64,000 nt of DNA from Streptomyces sp. NBC_01241 (GTDB lineage Bacteria; Actinomycetota; Actinomycetes; Streptomycetales; Streptomycetaceae): contig NZ_CP108494.1 of the NCBI RefSeq assembly GCF_041435435.1, positions 3,568,501 to 3,632,500 of the forward strand. Reading direction: 5' to 3'. The notes under the pieces were generated by a model. It was not told where the DNA came from and searched no databases. It saw nothing but the letters and a program-made list of their open reading frames with translations. The stretch's first letter is position 1; each line of letters starts with the position of its first letter. Made by a program: the position numbers and the translations under genes. Of this stretch, positions 8,699-17,927 are shown piece by piece.

Positions 8699-8758
8699 GG
8701 GGTGCGGAAAAGAACGTGACAGAGAACCGTTTCACTGTCACGTTCTTTTCCGCACCCC
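8699..8758. terminator. Very long perfect hairpin between convergent genes
   Basis: Arms 8699-8722 and 8735-8758 (24 bp) are exact reverse complements with a 12-base loop. They lie between the SDR gene and the convergent glycohydrolase gene. It contains AAAAGAAC on one side and GTTCTTTT on the other, so either strand's transcript ends its stem with a T-run. It probably terminates both genes. The 8501-8698 stretch shows no supported gene. Confidence 0.75.
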
Positions 8759-8825
8759 TGCCCTCGCCCGTGCTCCGCATGCCGGCCGCGCGGGCAGCGC
8801 GGGTCAGCCGCATGGGCAGCGCGGG

Positions 8826-9941
8826 TCAGCCGCGCGGGTAGCGGGTCAGCCAGCCCGGTGCGGCGGCCGACGGGCTGTGCAGGGCGGGGCCCTGTGTCAT
8901 CTCCATCGCGAAGTCGTCGGCGAGTTCCAGCAGGGTGGCCCGGCCCTCCAGTTCGGCGAGCCAGGCCGGCGGCAGCGCGGTCTCGCCGTGCAACGCGCCG
9001 AGCAGCGCCCCGCACAGGGCCCCGGTGGCCGCGGAAGGGCCGCCGTGGTTGACGGCCAGCCGCAGGCCGTGCCGGATGTCCTCGCCGACCAGGGCGCAGT
9101 ACACGGCGACGGCGAGGACGTCCATTGCCGAGTCCGTGGCGCCGAGCGACTCGATCAGGGCCGGTCCCGGGATGCCCTGGCGCACGGTTCCAAGGGCCCG
9201 CTTCAGCGCTTCGGAGACCGGTTCGTGCCCGGGCCGCTCGGTGAGCAGCGCCAGCGCGTGCTGGACGGAACCGTCCAGGGTCTCGGCGCGGGCCAGCCCG
9301 TGCACTATGACGGCGAGGGCGCCCGCGGAGAGCAGGGCGGTGGGGTGGCCGTGGGTCTGCGCGGCGCATTCGACGGCCAGTTGGAGGACGAGCTGCGGCT
9401 CCCAGCCGACGAGCAGCCCGAACGGCGCGGACCGGGTGAGGGCCGCCGAGTCCCGTGCGGTGGGGTTCTTGGGCTGGTCGAGGGTGCCCATGGTGGCGTC
9501 TCCGAGCCCGGTGAGGCATTCCCGGGTGGGGGCGCGGCGGGCGTAGAGCCACTCCTGCTGGGCGAGCCAGCCGTTGTCCTTGCGGCGCTCGTCGGGTCCC
9601 CAGTCGTGCTGGGTCGCCGCCCAGCGCAGATAGGCCCGGTGCACATCGGTGGGCGGGTGCCAGGCGCCGGTGTCGCGCCGGACCTGGGCGCGGATCAGCC
9701 CGTCGACGGTGAACAGGCTGAGCTGGGTGACGGCGGTGACGGTGCCCCGCCCGCCGTGCGCGGGCACGAAGTCGGTGAGGGCGTCGTCGCCGTGGGCCGC
9801 CCGGATCTCTTCGAGAGTGAGCCCGTCGACCCCCGCCCCGAGTGCGTCGCCGATGGCCCCGCCCAGCAGAGCGCCGCGCACCCGGCTGCGGAAGTCCTGC
9901 TGCTCGGCACGGCCCCAGACAGCTGTGGTCCCTGTGCTCAC
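8826..9941 (-). CDS. ADP-ribosylglycohydrolase family protein
   Basis: The 371-residue protein begins with the family signature RGALLGGAIGDALGAGVD (about residue 18). It carries the second half-site NHGGPSAATGALCGALLGA near residue 300, the Asp-rich metal-binding regions of DraG/ARH enzymes, which remove ADP-ribose from proteins or nucleic acids. GTG 9941 has GGGGAGGGG 5 bases upstream. The frame continues 90 codons further upstream but without family sequence. It sits next to the ESX locus but is separated from eccD by a 404-bp gap, so a functional link is only a possibility. Confidence 0.88.
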   Translation of the reverse strand: MSTGTTAVWGRAEQQDFRSRVRGALLGGAIGDALGAGVDGLTLEEIRAAHGDDALTDFVPAHGGRGTVTAVTQLSLFTVDGLIRAQVRRDTGAWHPPTDVHRAYLRWAATQHDWGPDERRKDNGWLAQQEWLYARRAPTRECLTGLGDATMGTLDQPKNPTARDSAALTRSAPFGLLVGWEPQLVLQLAVECAAQTHGHPTALLSAGALAVIVHGLARAETLDGSVQHALALLTERPGHEPVSEALKRALGTVRQGIPGPALIESLGATDSAMDVLAVAVYCALVGEDIRHGLRLAVNHGGPSAATGALCGALLGALHGETALPPAWLAELEGRATLLELADDFAMEMTQGPALHSPSAAAPGWLTRYPRG

Positions 9942-10345
9942 CGTGCCCCTCCCCGTTGGTCCGATCCTGTGCGACTGCGCGGTAACTGCGCAGCACTGTA
10001 ATCGAGCGACCACGCGGATCACGGGGCGGAACAGTATGTACGAAGTGCTGGTTCGGTTCAGTTTTGCGCGGCATTCTCCGGGGATTCCCCCTGCATCCAG
10101 CGCCCCCTGCCGTCCGCGATCCGCAGCACGTCCCCGAGCGATTCGGCGGCCCGCGTCAGCGCGAACCGGAGCGCCCGCTCCCAGGTCGTTCTGCCCGGTC
10201 TGACGGGCCATCGGGACGTCGTCGCCGACCGCGCGTTGGCCCTCACCGCTTCGATGTGTGTATTGGGGGGGCGGCCCGATCGCGAAGGATGAAAGCGGGC
10301 ACCGGGTTCAGCGCATCGCGCCGAACGTGTTACGAGCCCGGAAAT
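9942..10345. other. 404-bp gap without a supported gene
   Basis: Bases 9942-10057 hold the probable promoter of the glycohydrolase gene. A 62-codon minus-strand frame (10058-10246, GTG start) has plausible codon use but no ribosome site and no recognisable family. A G-run (10264-10270) lies in a more AT-rich stretch that continues to the eccD stop. Confidence 0.4.
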
Positions 10346-11815
10346 CTAACCGCTGGTCATGCTGCGTGCCGAGGAGTACACGTCGAGGACGGCCAGGCAG
10401 AGGGGGACGAGCGCGAGGAGGAGAACCACCTCGGCCAGGTCGGAGAGACGGCCCCAGAAGGGTGACAGTCCCCCCTTCGGAATGATCAGAGCGATGCCGA
10501 TCAGCAGGGCGGCACCGGCCGTGACGGCCGTGGCGAGCCACAAGGTACGGATGTCGAGCGGCCCTCGGTCCTGTTCCGTCAGGAGCTTGATGACAGCGCC
10601 GGCAGGCGGATTGAGCGACAGCCCCAGCACCAGCAGACCCAGGGCGGCGAGGCCCGCGCCCAGAACGGCGGCGACTTGGGCGGTGTAACGGAAGAGCCGT
10701 GCTCGCAACAGCATGGCCAGGCCTGCGACCAGCGCGAGGGTCTGGCCCCAGACGTCACTGGAGAAGCCCAGGACAGCGGCGGCCGCGACCACCACGACGC
10801 AGCAGCCTCCGACAAGGCCCAGCAGCAGCTCGTGCCCGCGCCGGGCCTGGGCCGCGATGCGTTCGGCGTCGACAGGATCGGGCTCGCCGACGCCCGGCTC
10901 GTTGTCGAGGTCGGCGTCCGTCGTGGGGCGGGGGGCGGCGTAGCCGATCGGCAGGTGGGCCACCCGCGCGGAGAGCCCGGGCAGGAAGGCGACGGCGCCG
11001 ATCGCGACGACCGCGCAGACAGCGGCGGTCTCGCTGGGACGGGCGTCGGTGAGGATCGCGCAGAACGTCGCGAGGGTACCGACCGCCGAGGCGAAGACCA
11101 GGGCGACGAAGGGTGCGTCGCCGGTCGGCATCGCGGCGACGAGCACGGCCGAGACGCAGAGCACCGTGGCGCAGCCCAGCATGAACTGGAGACGTCCGAT
11201 ACCGGTGCCCGGGTCGAGTGCGAGGAGGCCGGACCCGGCGATCATCAGGTGCGGCAGGGCCGCGAGGCCGAGCGCGATTGCGGAGGCCCGGTCGCCGTAG
11301 CTCCGCGCCCTGACGCCGGCGAGCGTGACGAGCAGCGTGCCGACGGCGGCGGCAACGATGCCCGGCAGTCCATGCATGTCATGCCGGACCGGGTCGGAGA
11401 ACCAGAGCACGAAGCCCATGAGCACGAGAAGGAGCGCGCCACCGAAACGACCGGAGACGCCCAACAGCTGGTCGCTCCACAGTGCGCGGTCGCGGCGGAC
11501 GGCGGACGCGACCGCGTCGGCGACATCGTCGAAGACGGCCGGGGGGAGCGATTCGGCGAAGGGCCGAAGCCGCAGGACGTCACCGTCCAGGACCCGCTGG
11601 ACGGCCAACGGGTGGGTGGCGTCCAGAAGGGTGCCGTCGCGGCGGGCCAGATGGTAGCCGGGGGGCGCCCCCGCTGGTGTGACCTGGCCGGTCAGCCGCA
11701 GGACCTCCGGCAGGAGATCGGCGACAGCGACATCGTCCGGGAGGGCGACATCGACACGGCCGTCCGGCGCCACGACCGTTACTCGGCAAAAACCGGTTGT
11801 CAGGGTCGAACTCAC
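10346..11815 (-). CDS. eccD: Type VII secretion integral membrane protein EccD
   Basis: EccD forms the membrane channel vestibule of ESX secretion systems. The first ~85 residues are a ubiquitin-like (YukD) domain: CRVTVVAPDGRVDVALP, then ADLLPEVLRL. About 11 transmembrane helices follow from residue ~120 to the end, interrupted by a cytosolic loop near residues 310-340 (RPTTDADLDNEPGVGEPDPVDAERI). GTG 11815 has GAGGGG 10 bases upstream and removes an unlikely 27-residue Trp-rich extension. The gene is divergent from eccC across 169 bp that must carry both promoters. Confidence 0.92.
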   Translation of the reverse strand: MSSTLTTGFCRVTVVAPDGRVDVALPDDVAVADLLPEVLRLTGQVTPAGAPPGYHLARRDGTLLDATHPLAVQRVLDGDVLRLRPFAESLPPAVFDDVADAVASAVRRDRALWSDQLLGVSGRFGGALLLVLMGFVLWFSDPVRHDMHGLPGIVAAAVGTLLVTLAGVRARSYGDRASAIALGLAALPHLMIAGSGLLALDPGTGIGRLQFMLGCATVLCVSAVLVAAMPTGDAPFVALVFASAVGTLATFCAILTDARPSETAAVCAVVAIGAVAFLPGLSARVAHLPIGYAAPRPTTDADLDNEPGVGEPDPVDAERIAAQARRGHELLLGLVGGCCVVVVAAAAVLGFSSDVWGQTLALVAGLAMLLRARLFRYTAQVAAVLGAGLAALGLLVLGLSLNPPAGAVIKLLTEQDRGPLDIRTLWLATAVTAGAALLIGIALIIPKGGLSPFWGRLSDLAEVVLLLALVPLCLAVLDVYSSARSMTSG

Positions 11816-11984
11816 CTGGTGGATCCCCTCGTTCGCTGTACACCACGCTCCGGGCCAAGGGCGCCACCCTATCGGGGTCCCTCCCATGGCCTGCACGTAG
11901 GATTATTGGCGCGCGGAGGTAGGTCGCTGCCACGGGGGTGCCGGCCCGCAACTCTCCGGGCCGCACTGAGGGATTGATTCGCCG

Positions 11985-14900
11985 GTGACCCAGATCGTCG
12001 TCAAGCGCCCGCCCCGAGCCATGCCACCTGAGACATCTGCGGCGGAGGTGCGACTCGAGTCGCCTCCTGAACTGCCGCGTGGGCAGCAGGAGGGCATGGC
12101 CATGCAGTTGCTGCCGATGCTCGGCATGGGCTCATCGGTGGTGTTCTTCTTCATGCCCGGCTCACAGCCGTTCATGAAGATCATGGGCGTCATGATGCTG
12201 CTGTCGACAGCGGCCATGGCGATAGCGCAGGTGATGCGGCACCGCAAGGGAACCCAGGGCGAGGCCTCGGAGGGGCGCCGGGACTACCTGAAGTATCTCG
12301 CGCAGACCCGGCGGAAGGTGCGCCGTACCGCGCGGGTCCAGCGGGACGCGCAGTTCTATCTGCATCCGGATCCGGACCAGTTGTGGTCGCTGGTCGCCGA
12401 GGGCGAGCGGCTCTGGGAGCGGCGGATCGGCGACAAGGACTTCGGACAGGTCCGCATCGGTCTGGGACCGCAGCAGTTGTGGACACCGCTGGTGGCTCCG
12501 AGCACCGCGCCGCTGGATGAGCTGGAGCCGCTGTCGGCCGGTGCCATGCATCAGTTCCTGGCCACTCATGGTTCGCTCGACCGACTTCCCATGGCGGTAT
12601 CCCTTCGCGCCTTCTACCACGTCGTGGTTTCGGGCGAGCCGGGTTCGGTACGCGACTCCGCCCGCGCGATGGTGGCCGGACTGGTCGCGCTGCACTCACC
12701 TGACGACCTGGTGGTCGCGGTGGTGGCAGCTCCGGATGTGACGGACCAGTGGGACTGGACGAAGTGGCTGCCGCACGCTCAGGTTCCCGGGTCGTCCGAC
12801 GGGGCCGGCACGAAGCGGCTGTTCGGCGACAACCTGATGGAAGTCGAGGCACTGCTCGAAAACACCCTGGCGGGCCGGTCGCGGTTCAATCGCGAGGGAT
12901 CCCCGCTCCTCGACCAGCCGCACGTGGTCGTCGTGCTGGACGGCAGTTTCGTGCCGGCCGAGTCGCTGCTCGCCTCTCCGGAGGGGCTGCAGGGTGTGAC
13001 CGTCGTGGAGATCGTTCCGGAAGAGCTGGACGAGCCCCGCGGCGGACTGCACATCGCCGTGCGGCCGGGCCGGCTACGGCTGGAATCGGCCGCGGCCACC
13101 TATCACGGCACACCCGACTTCCTGCCGGTCGAAACCGCGGAGGCCCTGGGCCGTCAGCTCGCCCCGTTGCGGATGGGCAGCGGTACGGAGGACGACGAAC
13201 CTCTGCTCGCCAACCTGGACTTCACGGATCTGCTGGGAATCGGCGATCCGGCCGCGATCGACACCAATACTGTCTGGCGGCCCCGCTCGACGGCCGACCG
13301 GCTGCGCGTACCGATCGGCATCGGCGAGGACGGCTCGCCCGTCATGCTCGACCTCAAGGAGGCCGCGCAGGAGGGTATGGGCCCGCACGGGCTGTGTGTG
13401 GGAGCGACCGGTTCCGGCAAGTCCGAGCTGCTACGCACCCTGGTGCTGGGCCTGGCGGTCACCCACTCCTCCGAGACGCTGAACTTCGTCCTGGCCGACT
13501 TCAAGGGTGGCGCGACGTTCGCCGGAATGTCCGAGCTTCCGCATGTCGCCGCGGTCATCACCAACCTGTCGGACGACCTCACCCTGGTCGACCGTATGCG
13601 GGACTCCATCACGGGTGAGCTGCAGCGCCGCCAGGAGCTCCTTCGATCGTCGGGCAACTACGCGAACCTCACCGACTACGAGAAGGCGCGCGCCGCCGGG
13701 GCCCCGCTGGAGCCCCTGGCCTCACTGGTCCTGGTGATCGACGAGTTCAGCGAACTCCTCACCGCCAAGCCCGATTTCATCGACATGTTCATCCAGATCG
13801 GCCGCATCGGACGGTCCCTGGGCGTGCACCTGCTGCTGGCCTCGCAACGTCTGGAGGAGGGCCGCCTGCGCGGCCTGGACACCTACCTGTCCTACCGGGT
13901 GGGCCTGCGCACCTTCTCCGCCGCCGAATCCCGTACTGCCCTCGGTGTGCCCGACGCCTATCACCTGCCCTCGGTCCCCGGCTCCGGTTTCCTGAAGTTC
14001 GGTACCGAGGGGATGACCCGCTTCAAGGCCGCCTACGTGTCGGGTACCTACCGGCCGGGAGTCGCCCCGGTCACCGGCGGCGGGGAACTCCCCATCGACC
14101 GACGCCCCGTGCTGTTCACCGCTACTCCGGTGGCGGTCCACTACCCCGAGCCCGATCCGGACGTCTCCTTCGCGCCCGGACAGCGAACTGACGATGCGCT
14201 GGCGGACACCGTTCTCGATGTCATCGCACGCCGCTTGGAGGGTCAGGGGCCCCTCGCCCATCAGGTGTGGCTGCCACCGCTCACCGAAGCACCTTCCCTC
14301 GATCAGATGCTGCCCCCGCTGGCGGTGACGCCCGAGCGCGGACTCCACTCCTCGCAGTACGCGCAGAACGGCGCTCTGATCATTCCCTTCGGTCTGGTGG
14401 ACAAGCCCTTCGAGCAGCGGCGCGACTCCCTGGTGCGGGACTTCTCCGGCGCCGCCGGCCACATGCTGATCGTCGGCGGTCCCCGCTCCGGCAAATCCAC
14501 CCTCCTGCGTGCCCTCATCGGCTCCTTCGCCCTCACGCACACACCGCACGAAGTGCAGTTCTACGGAATGGACTTCGGCGGCGGCGGCATGATCGCCGTC
14601 GAAGGTCTGCCCCACGTCGGTGGGGTGGCCTCCCGGCTCGACCCGGAGAAGATCCGCCGCACGGTCGCCGAGGTCTCCGGGATCCTCAACCGGCGCGAGG
14701 AGTTCTTCCGGGACAACAACATCGACTCGATCACCACCTACCGCCGGCTTCGCGCCGCCGGCCGGCTGCCGGGCGAGCCGTGGGGCGACGTCTTCCTGGT
14801 CATCGACGGCTGGCAGTCCTTCAAGACGGACTACGAGTTCCTGGAGCCCGTCGTCGCCGACATCGCTGCCCGGGGCCTGGGGCTGGGCGTGCACCTGATC

Positions 14901-15950
14901 GCCACCGTCGCCCGGTACATGGAGATGCGGGCAGCGCTCAAGGACCAGTTGCTCAACCGGCTGGAGCTGCGCCTCGGCGACCCGACCGACTCCGAACTGG
15001 ACCGCAAGATCGCGGTGAACGTCCCCGTCGGCACACCGGGCCGCGGCCTGACGGCGGAGAAGCTCCACTTCATGGGCGCGCTGCCGCGCATCGACGACTC
15101 CGCGGGCGCCGGCGACGACCTGTCCGAGGCCACCGCCGCCTTCGTCCGGGCCTCGTCCGACAACTGGCCCGGCCCGCACGCCCCGCAGGTCCGCATGCTG
15201 CCCAGGAAGCTGTCCGCGCGTGAGCTGCCGAGCGGCCCCGAACAAGCGCGCGGTGGTGTCGCGATCGGCATCGACGAGATGAACCTCGCACCGGTCCTCG
15301 TCGACTTCGACACCGATCCGCTGTTCGCGGTCTTCGGTGAGTCGGAGTCCGGGAAGACCGCCCTGTTGCGGCTACTCATCAAGCAGATCACCGAGCGGTA
15401 CACCCCGGAGGAGGCGTTGATCTGCGTCGGTGACTACCGGCGCAGCCTGCTGGAGTGCGTGCCCGAGCCGTACCTGGTCGGCTACGCGACGACGCACAAC
15501 GCGTTCGAGACGTACCTCAACGACATGAACACCCTCATCAGCAGCCGCATCCCCGGACCGGATGTGACCCCGCAGCAGCTGCGCACGCGCAGCTGGTGGC
15601 GGGGGCCCCGGGCGTTCATCATCGTCGACGACTACGACCTGGTCGCCACGTCCTCCAACAACCCCATGGCGATGCTGGTCGACAATCTGCCGTACGCCCG
15701 CGACGCCGGGGTGAACTTCATCATCGCCCGCAGCAGCGCGGGGGCCGGCCGCTCCTCGTACGAGCCCTTCATCCAGCGCTTCAAGGAGCTCGGCGCCCAG
15801 GGCGTCGTCCTGTCCGGTCACCCCAGTGAGGGCGAACTTCTCGGCGATGTGAAGGCCCGCCCGCTGCCGCCGGGCCGCGGCCTGTTCGTCTCCCGCCGTA
15901 GCGCGCCTTCCCTGATCCAGACGGGCTGGCTGCCGACGGACCTGGACTGA
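11985..15950 (+). CDS. eccC: Type VII secretion FtsK/SpoIIIE-type ATPase EccC
   Basis: EccC is the motor of ESX secretion. Two transmembrane helices lie at about residues 38-85. Three P-loop ATPase domains follow, with Walker A GATGSGKS (473-480), GGPRSGKS (831-838) and GESESGKT (1118-1125). The first domain has a full Walker B with catalytic Glu (LVLVIDEFSE). The second has VFLVIDGWQS and the third FIIVDDYDL, so only domain 1 looks fully catalytic, as in other EccC proteins. EccCa and EccCb are fused here. GTG 11985 has GAGGG about 11 bases upstream. A strong hairpin ends the transcript. Confidence 0.95.
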   Translation: MTQIVVKRPPRAMPPETSAAEVRLESPPELPRGQQEGMAMQLLPMLGMGSSVVFFFMPGSQPFMKIMGVMMLLSTAAMAIAQVMRHRKGTQGEASEGRRDYLKYLAQTRRKVRRTARVQRDAQFYLHPDPDQLWSLVAEGERLWERRIGDKDFGQVRIGLGPQQLWTPLVAPSTAPLDELEPLSAGAMHQFLATHGSLDRLPMAVSLRAFYHVVVSGEPGSVRDSARAMVAGLVALHSPDDLVVAVVAAPDVTDQWDWTKWLPHAQVPGSSDGAGTKRLFGDNLMEVEALLENTLAGRSRFNREGSPLLDQPHVVVVLDGSFVPAESLLASPEGLQGVTVVEIVPEELDEPRGGLHIAVRPGRLRLESAAATYHGTPDFLPVETAEALGRQLAPLRMGSGTEDDEPLLANLDFTDLLGIGDPAAIDTNTVWRPRSTADRLRVPIGIGEDGSPVMLDLKEAAQEGMGPHGLCVGATGSGKSELLRTLVLGLAVTHSSETLNFVLADFKGGATFAGMSELPHVAAVITNLSDDLTLVDRMRDSITGELQRRQELLRSSGNYANLTDYEKARAAGAPLEPLASLVLVIDEFSELLTAKPDFIDMFIQIGRIGRSLGVHLLLASQRLEEGRLRGLDTYLSYRVGLRTFSAAESRTALGVPDAYHLPSVPGSGFLKFGTEGMTRFKAAYVSGTYRPGVAPVTGGGELPIDRRPVLFTATPVAVHYPEPDPDVSFAPGQRTDDALADTVLDVIARRLEGQGPLAHQVWLPPLTEAPSLDQMLPPLAVTPERGLHSSQYAQNGALIIPFGLVDKPFEQRRDSLVRDFSGAAGHMLIVGGPRSGKSTLLRALIGSFALTHTPHEVQFYGMDFGGGGMIAVEGLPHVGGVASRLDPEKIRRTVAEVSGILNRREEFFRDNNIDSITTYRRLRAAGRLPGEPWGDVFLVIDGWQSFKTDYEFLEPVVADIAARGLGLGVHLIATVARYMEMRAALKDQLLNRLELRLGDPTDSELDRKIAVNVPVGTPGRGLTAEKLHFMGALPRIDDSAGAGDDLSEATAAFVRASSDNWPGPHAPQVRMLPRKLSARELPSGPEQARGGVAIGIDEMNLAPVLVDFDTDPLFAVFGESESGKTALLRLLIKQITERYTPEEALICVGDYRRSLLECVPEPYLVGYATTHNAFETYLNDMNTLISSRIPGPDVTPQQLRTRSWWRGPRAFIIVDDYDLVATSSNNPMAMLVDNLPYARDAGVNFIIARSSAGAGRSSYEPFIQRFKELGAQGVVLSGHPSEGELLGDVKARPLPPGRGLFVSRRSAPSLIQTGWLPTDLD

Positions 15951-15971
15951 GCGGGTCACCGCGGGAACGAG

Positions 15972-16005
15972 GAGGGGGTCAGCCCGGCCACGGGCTGACC
16001 CCCTC
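15972..16005. terminator. Strong hairpin terminator after eccC
   Basis: Bases 15972-15986 pair perfectly with 15991-16005 (15 bp, 4-base loop GCCA), 22 bases past the eccC stop. Confidence 0.85.
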
Positions 16006-16053
16006 TTACGCTCTCAGTGGTACGTCACGAAGGAGGCGTGCGTCCTGAGCGGG

Positions 16054-16230
16054 TCAGGCGCCCTCGAAGGTCTCGCCGTCCAGCCCCGAGCCATCCGGCT
16101 CGTGCTGGAGCGCGCTCGTGCCGTCCGCAGGGATGTCAATGCAGTCCGACCGTTCCCGACGGCGGGGGGGGGACTTGTCCAGCTGGCCGCGCGGCTCGGC
16201 GTCGGCGGGGTACATGTCCACGCGGCGCAC
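16054..16230 (-). CDS. Possible 58-residue hypothetical protein
   Basis: A minus-strand frame with a GTG start at 16230 encodes a charged peptide ending in SGLDGETFEGA. GC3 and amino-acid composition are compatible with coding, but there is no good ribosome site and no recognised family. It could equally be the tail of a decayed gene of the effector/immunity array upstream. The 16231-16462 gap before the next gene shows nothing identifiable. Confidence 0.25.
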   Translation of the reverse strand: MRRVDMYPADAEPRGQLDKSPPRRRERSDCIDIPADGTSALQHEPDGSGLDGETFEGA

Positions 16231-16462
16231 GCGAGTCCGTGCACGGCGCTCCGGTATTCAATCTTCGGTGAGACGGGACGCCGATGCCCGAACTGCGCAT
16301 ACTTCGACTACACCGAGGCGCCCGCCCCTTTCGCGCCGCCCTTGCCCAGGTTCCAGGGCTCGACGGTGTACCTTCCCGGGGCAAACCGCTCGACTGCGTT
16401 AACGATCAAGTCATGGTGAGCCGGCCTCCGTCGGCGCCAGAGGGAGTTTCCGAGCGAATACA

Positions 16463-16822
16463 TCACAACCACTCTCGGCCCGCCCGTAGCGTTCCGCCGC
16501 CCCGGGGAAGCCGGCGCTTGACCTCCCGCACCGCATTGGCAGACCCCTTCTCGTCGCGGATGCGACGCAGACCCTGCTCGTCAACGGCCTGCCGCAGGGC
16601 GTCGATCGAGCCGACGTTCTGGGCGTACCAGCCGCGTTGCTCCGCCTGGCGCACTTTCTGTTTCCGGTGTGCCACCTGGCCCTCGGCCACCAACGGGCAG
16701 GCCAGGGACAAGACTGCGGAGAGCATCAGGACCGCCTCGGGGAGATCCGATCTCATCAAGAAGAACGAACACCCCAAGGCCACCAGGCCGATGGCCCAGA
16801 GAGCGACCCGCAATCCGTACAT
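16463..16822 (-). CDS. Small two-TM protein of the array (paralogue of 19014-19376), altered C-terminus
   Basis: The 119-residue protein has two N-terminal hydrophobic helices (residues ~4-22 and 30-48), then a charged cytosolic tail with WYAQNVGSIDALRQAV and LRRIRDEKG. It aligns along most of its length with the product at 19014-19376. The last ~20 residues (after VKRRLPR) differ entirely from the paralogue, which ends LPLDVAVTLVKAL, suggesting a frameshift or recombination at about 16520. ATG 16822 has GGTGGA 5 bases upstream. I infer an immunity-type paralogue. The family has no function known to me. Confidence 0.65.
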   Translation of the reverse strand: MYGLRVALWAIGLVALGCSFFLMRSDLPEAVLMLSAVLSLACPLVAEGQVAHRKQKVRQAEQRGWYAQNVGSIDALRQAVDEQGLRRIRDEKGSANAVREVKRRLPRGGGTLRAGREWL

Positions 16823-16884
16823 GAAGTCCACCCTGCCTGTTGATCCGAGAATTCCGCGCGCCCGGTCATGCACTGGGCGAAAGT

Positions 16885-17080
16885 CGGGCGTCGGACGGTG
16901 CCCAGGAGAAGGCAACGGCACCCGGCGCCGCGATCGCGCCGCTCAGGGTCACGACGTACTCAGCCGGGATGACGCCCGGCGTGACGTAGAACGCGCCCCG
17001 ACAGCGCCACGCAGCGCTGGGCCCATGACGGCCTTATCCGTGCTTGTTCCGACCTTGACGACCGCGGTGAGCGAGTGGAG
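16885..17080 (-). pseudogene. Remnant of the C-terminal half of a WXG-like effector
   Basis: In shifted frames the minus strand reads VVKVGTSTDKAVMGPAL, then AFYVTPGVIP and GAVAFSWA. These align with AAKVGTSADKVATGLAL, AFYVALGVVL and GSLVFSWA of the protein at 19461-20195 (its residues ~133-195). Frame changes near 17000 and the absence of a start mark it as debris. It sits directly between two small two-TM genes, as does the second fragment at 17519-17910. Confidence 0.6.
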
Positions 17081-17083
17081 CGG

Positions 17084-17422
17084 TCACAGCGACTGGATCA
17101 TCTTCAGGGCTTCACTCAAGGGACACCGAGGAAATTCGCGCCTGAACCGGCGAGCAGCCACTAGCAACCCTTTTTCGTCACGGATCCGCCGGAGCTCTGC
17201 CTCGTCCGTCACTATCAACCGCAGTTCGTCGACGGACGCAAATCTCTGTTCGTACCAATCTCTCTGGCGCCGCCTTTGCGCGTATCCCTCGAACCAGCTC
17301 GGGAGGAAAACGGCCAGGCCGTAGAGGAGTGCGAGCAACACCACGTTACGAGGCGTATGGAAGAACGTCACGTAAAAACAGGCCAGGGAGGCACACCAAA
17401 GCGGTAGTCGAATCCAGTACAT
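17084..17422 (-). CDS. Small two-TM protein of the array (paralogue of 18555-18905)
   Basis: The 112-residue protein has two hydrophobic helices (residues ~5-20 and 24-42) and a basic cytosolic tail: WFEGYAQRRRQRDWYEQRF, then SVDELRLIV, LRRIRDEKG and a final PRCPLSEALKMIQSL. It is nearly identical at DNA level to 18555-18892, so the pair is a recent duplication. The tail also aligns with the 16463 and 19014 products, showing one larger family. Start ATG 17422 gives MYWIRLPLW. It lies between two broken effector tips, which suggests an orphan immunity role. Confidence 0.7.
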   Translation of the reverse strand: MYWIRLPLWCASLACFYVTFFHTPRNVVLLALLYGLAVFLPSWFEGYAQRRRQRDWYEQRFASVDELRLIVTDEAELRRIRDEKGLLVAARRFRREFPRCPLSEALKMIQSL

Positions 17423-17518
17423 GCGAAACCATCACCCGTCATTCAGAAGGTCCTGCCTTCCCGGCGTCATCAAGCACTGCCGAGCTAGCAGAATCAATTC
17501 GGCAGCGCCGCACCTGCA

Positions 17519-17910
17519 TCAAACAGTCGCAGACGGCCACTTGCCTCCCCGGAAGGCACTGTTGTCGTTTGCTTCACCCTTGGCAACGGCTATTTGACCA
17601 GCCTGCGCTGTGAGCACCCCCACCAGCGCTACCACAAGTCCGGTGATGATGCCAGCATCCGACAGCGCTCCGGCTACGGCAGCCAGAAAGCCCACCGGCG
17701 CCCCTACGCCGGTGGCCGCGGCAGCGGCTGCCGCGATCATAATAACGATGGCCTTGATCAGAACGGCCGGCAACGCCAAATAGAATGCCGCTCCGGCCAC
17801 CGCGCAAAGCGTCATGCCGTGGCAAGCTTATCGGAAGTCGTCTCGATCTGAGTGGCTGCGATGGGCTGACCCTTCACGGCCCCGACGTACGCTGTGGCGC
17901 CCTCACCCTG
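17519..17910 (-). pseudogene. Orphan C-terminal half of a WXG-like effector, single-base frameshift
   Basis: From 17910 the minus strand reads QGEGATAYVGAVKGQPIAA and TSDKLATA. It then needs a one-base shift at about 17815 to continue as MTLCAVAGAAFYLALPAVL and so on, to the end GKWPSATV. The whole aligns with residues ~117-244 of the 19461-20195 protein, which ends GHWPVAAP. The part after the shift is open from ATG 17815 (98 residues, strongly hydrophobic, Ala/Gly-rich). The N-terminal WXG-like half is missing. It is read as a displaced effector tip, now broken, though the 98-residue membrane part could still be made. Confidence 0.65.
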
Positions 17911-17927
17911 CGAACCCCGCGTGTGCG

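Noticed and set aside
10058..10246. 62-codon minus-strand frame upstream of the glycohydrolase gene
   Set aside because: Good codon bias but no ribosome site or recognisable sequence. Left as unassigned gap.
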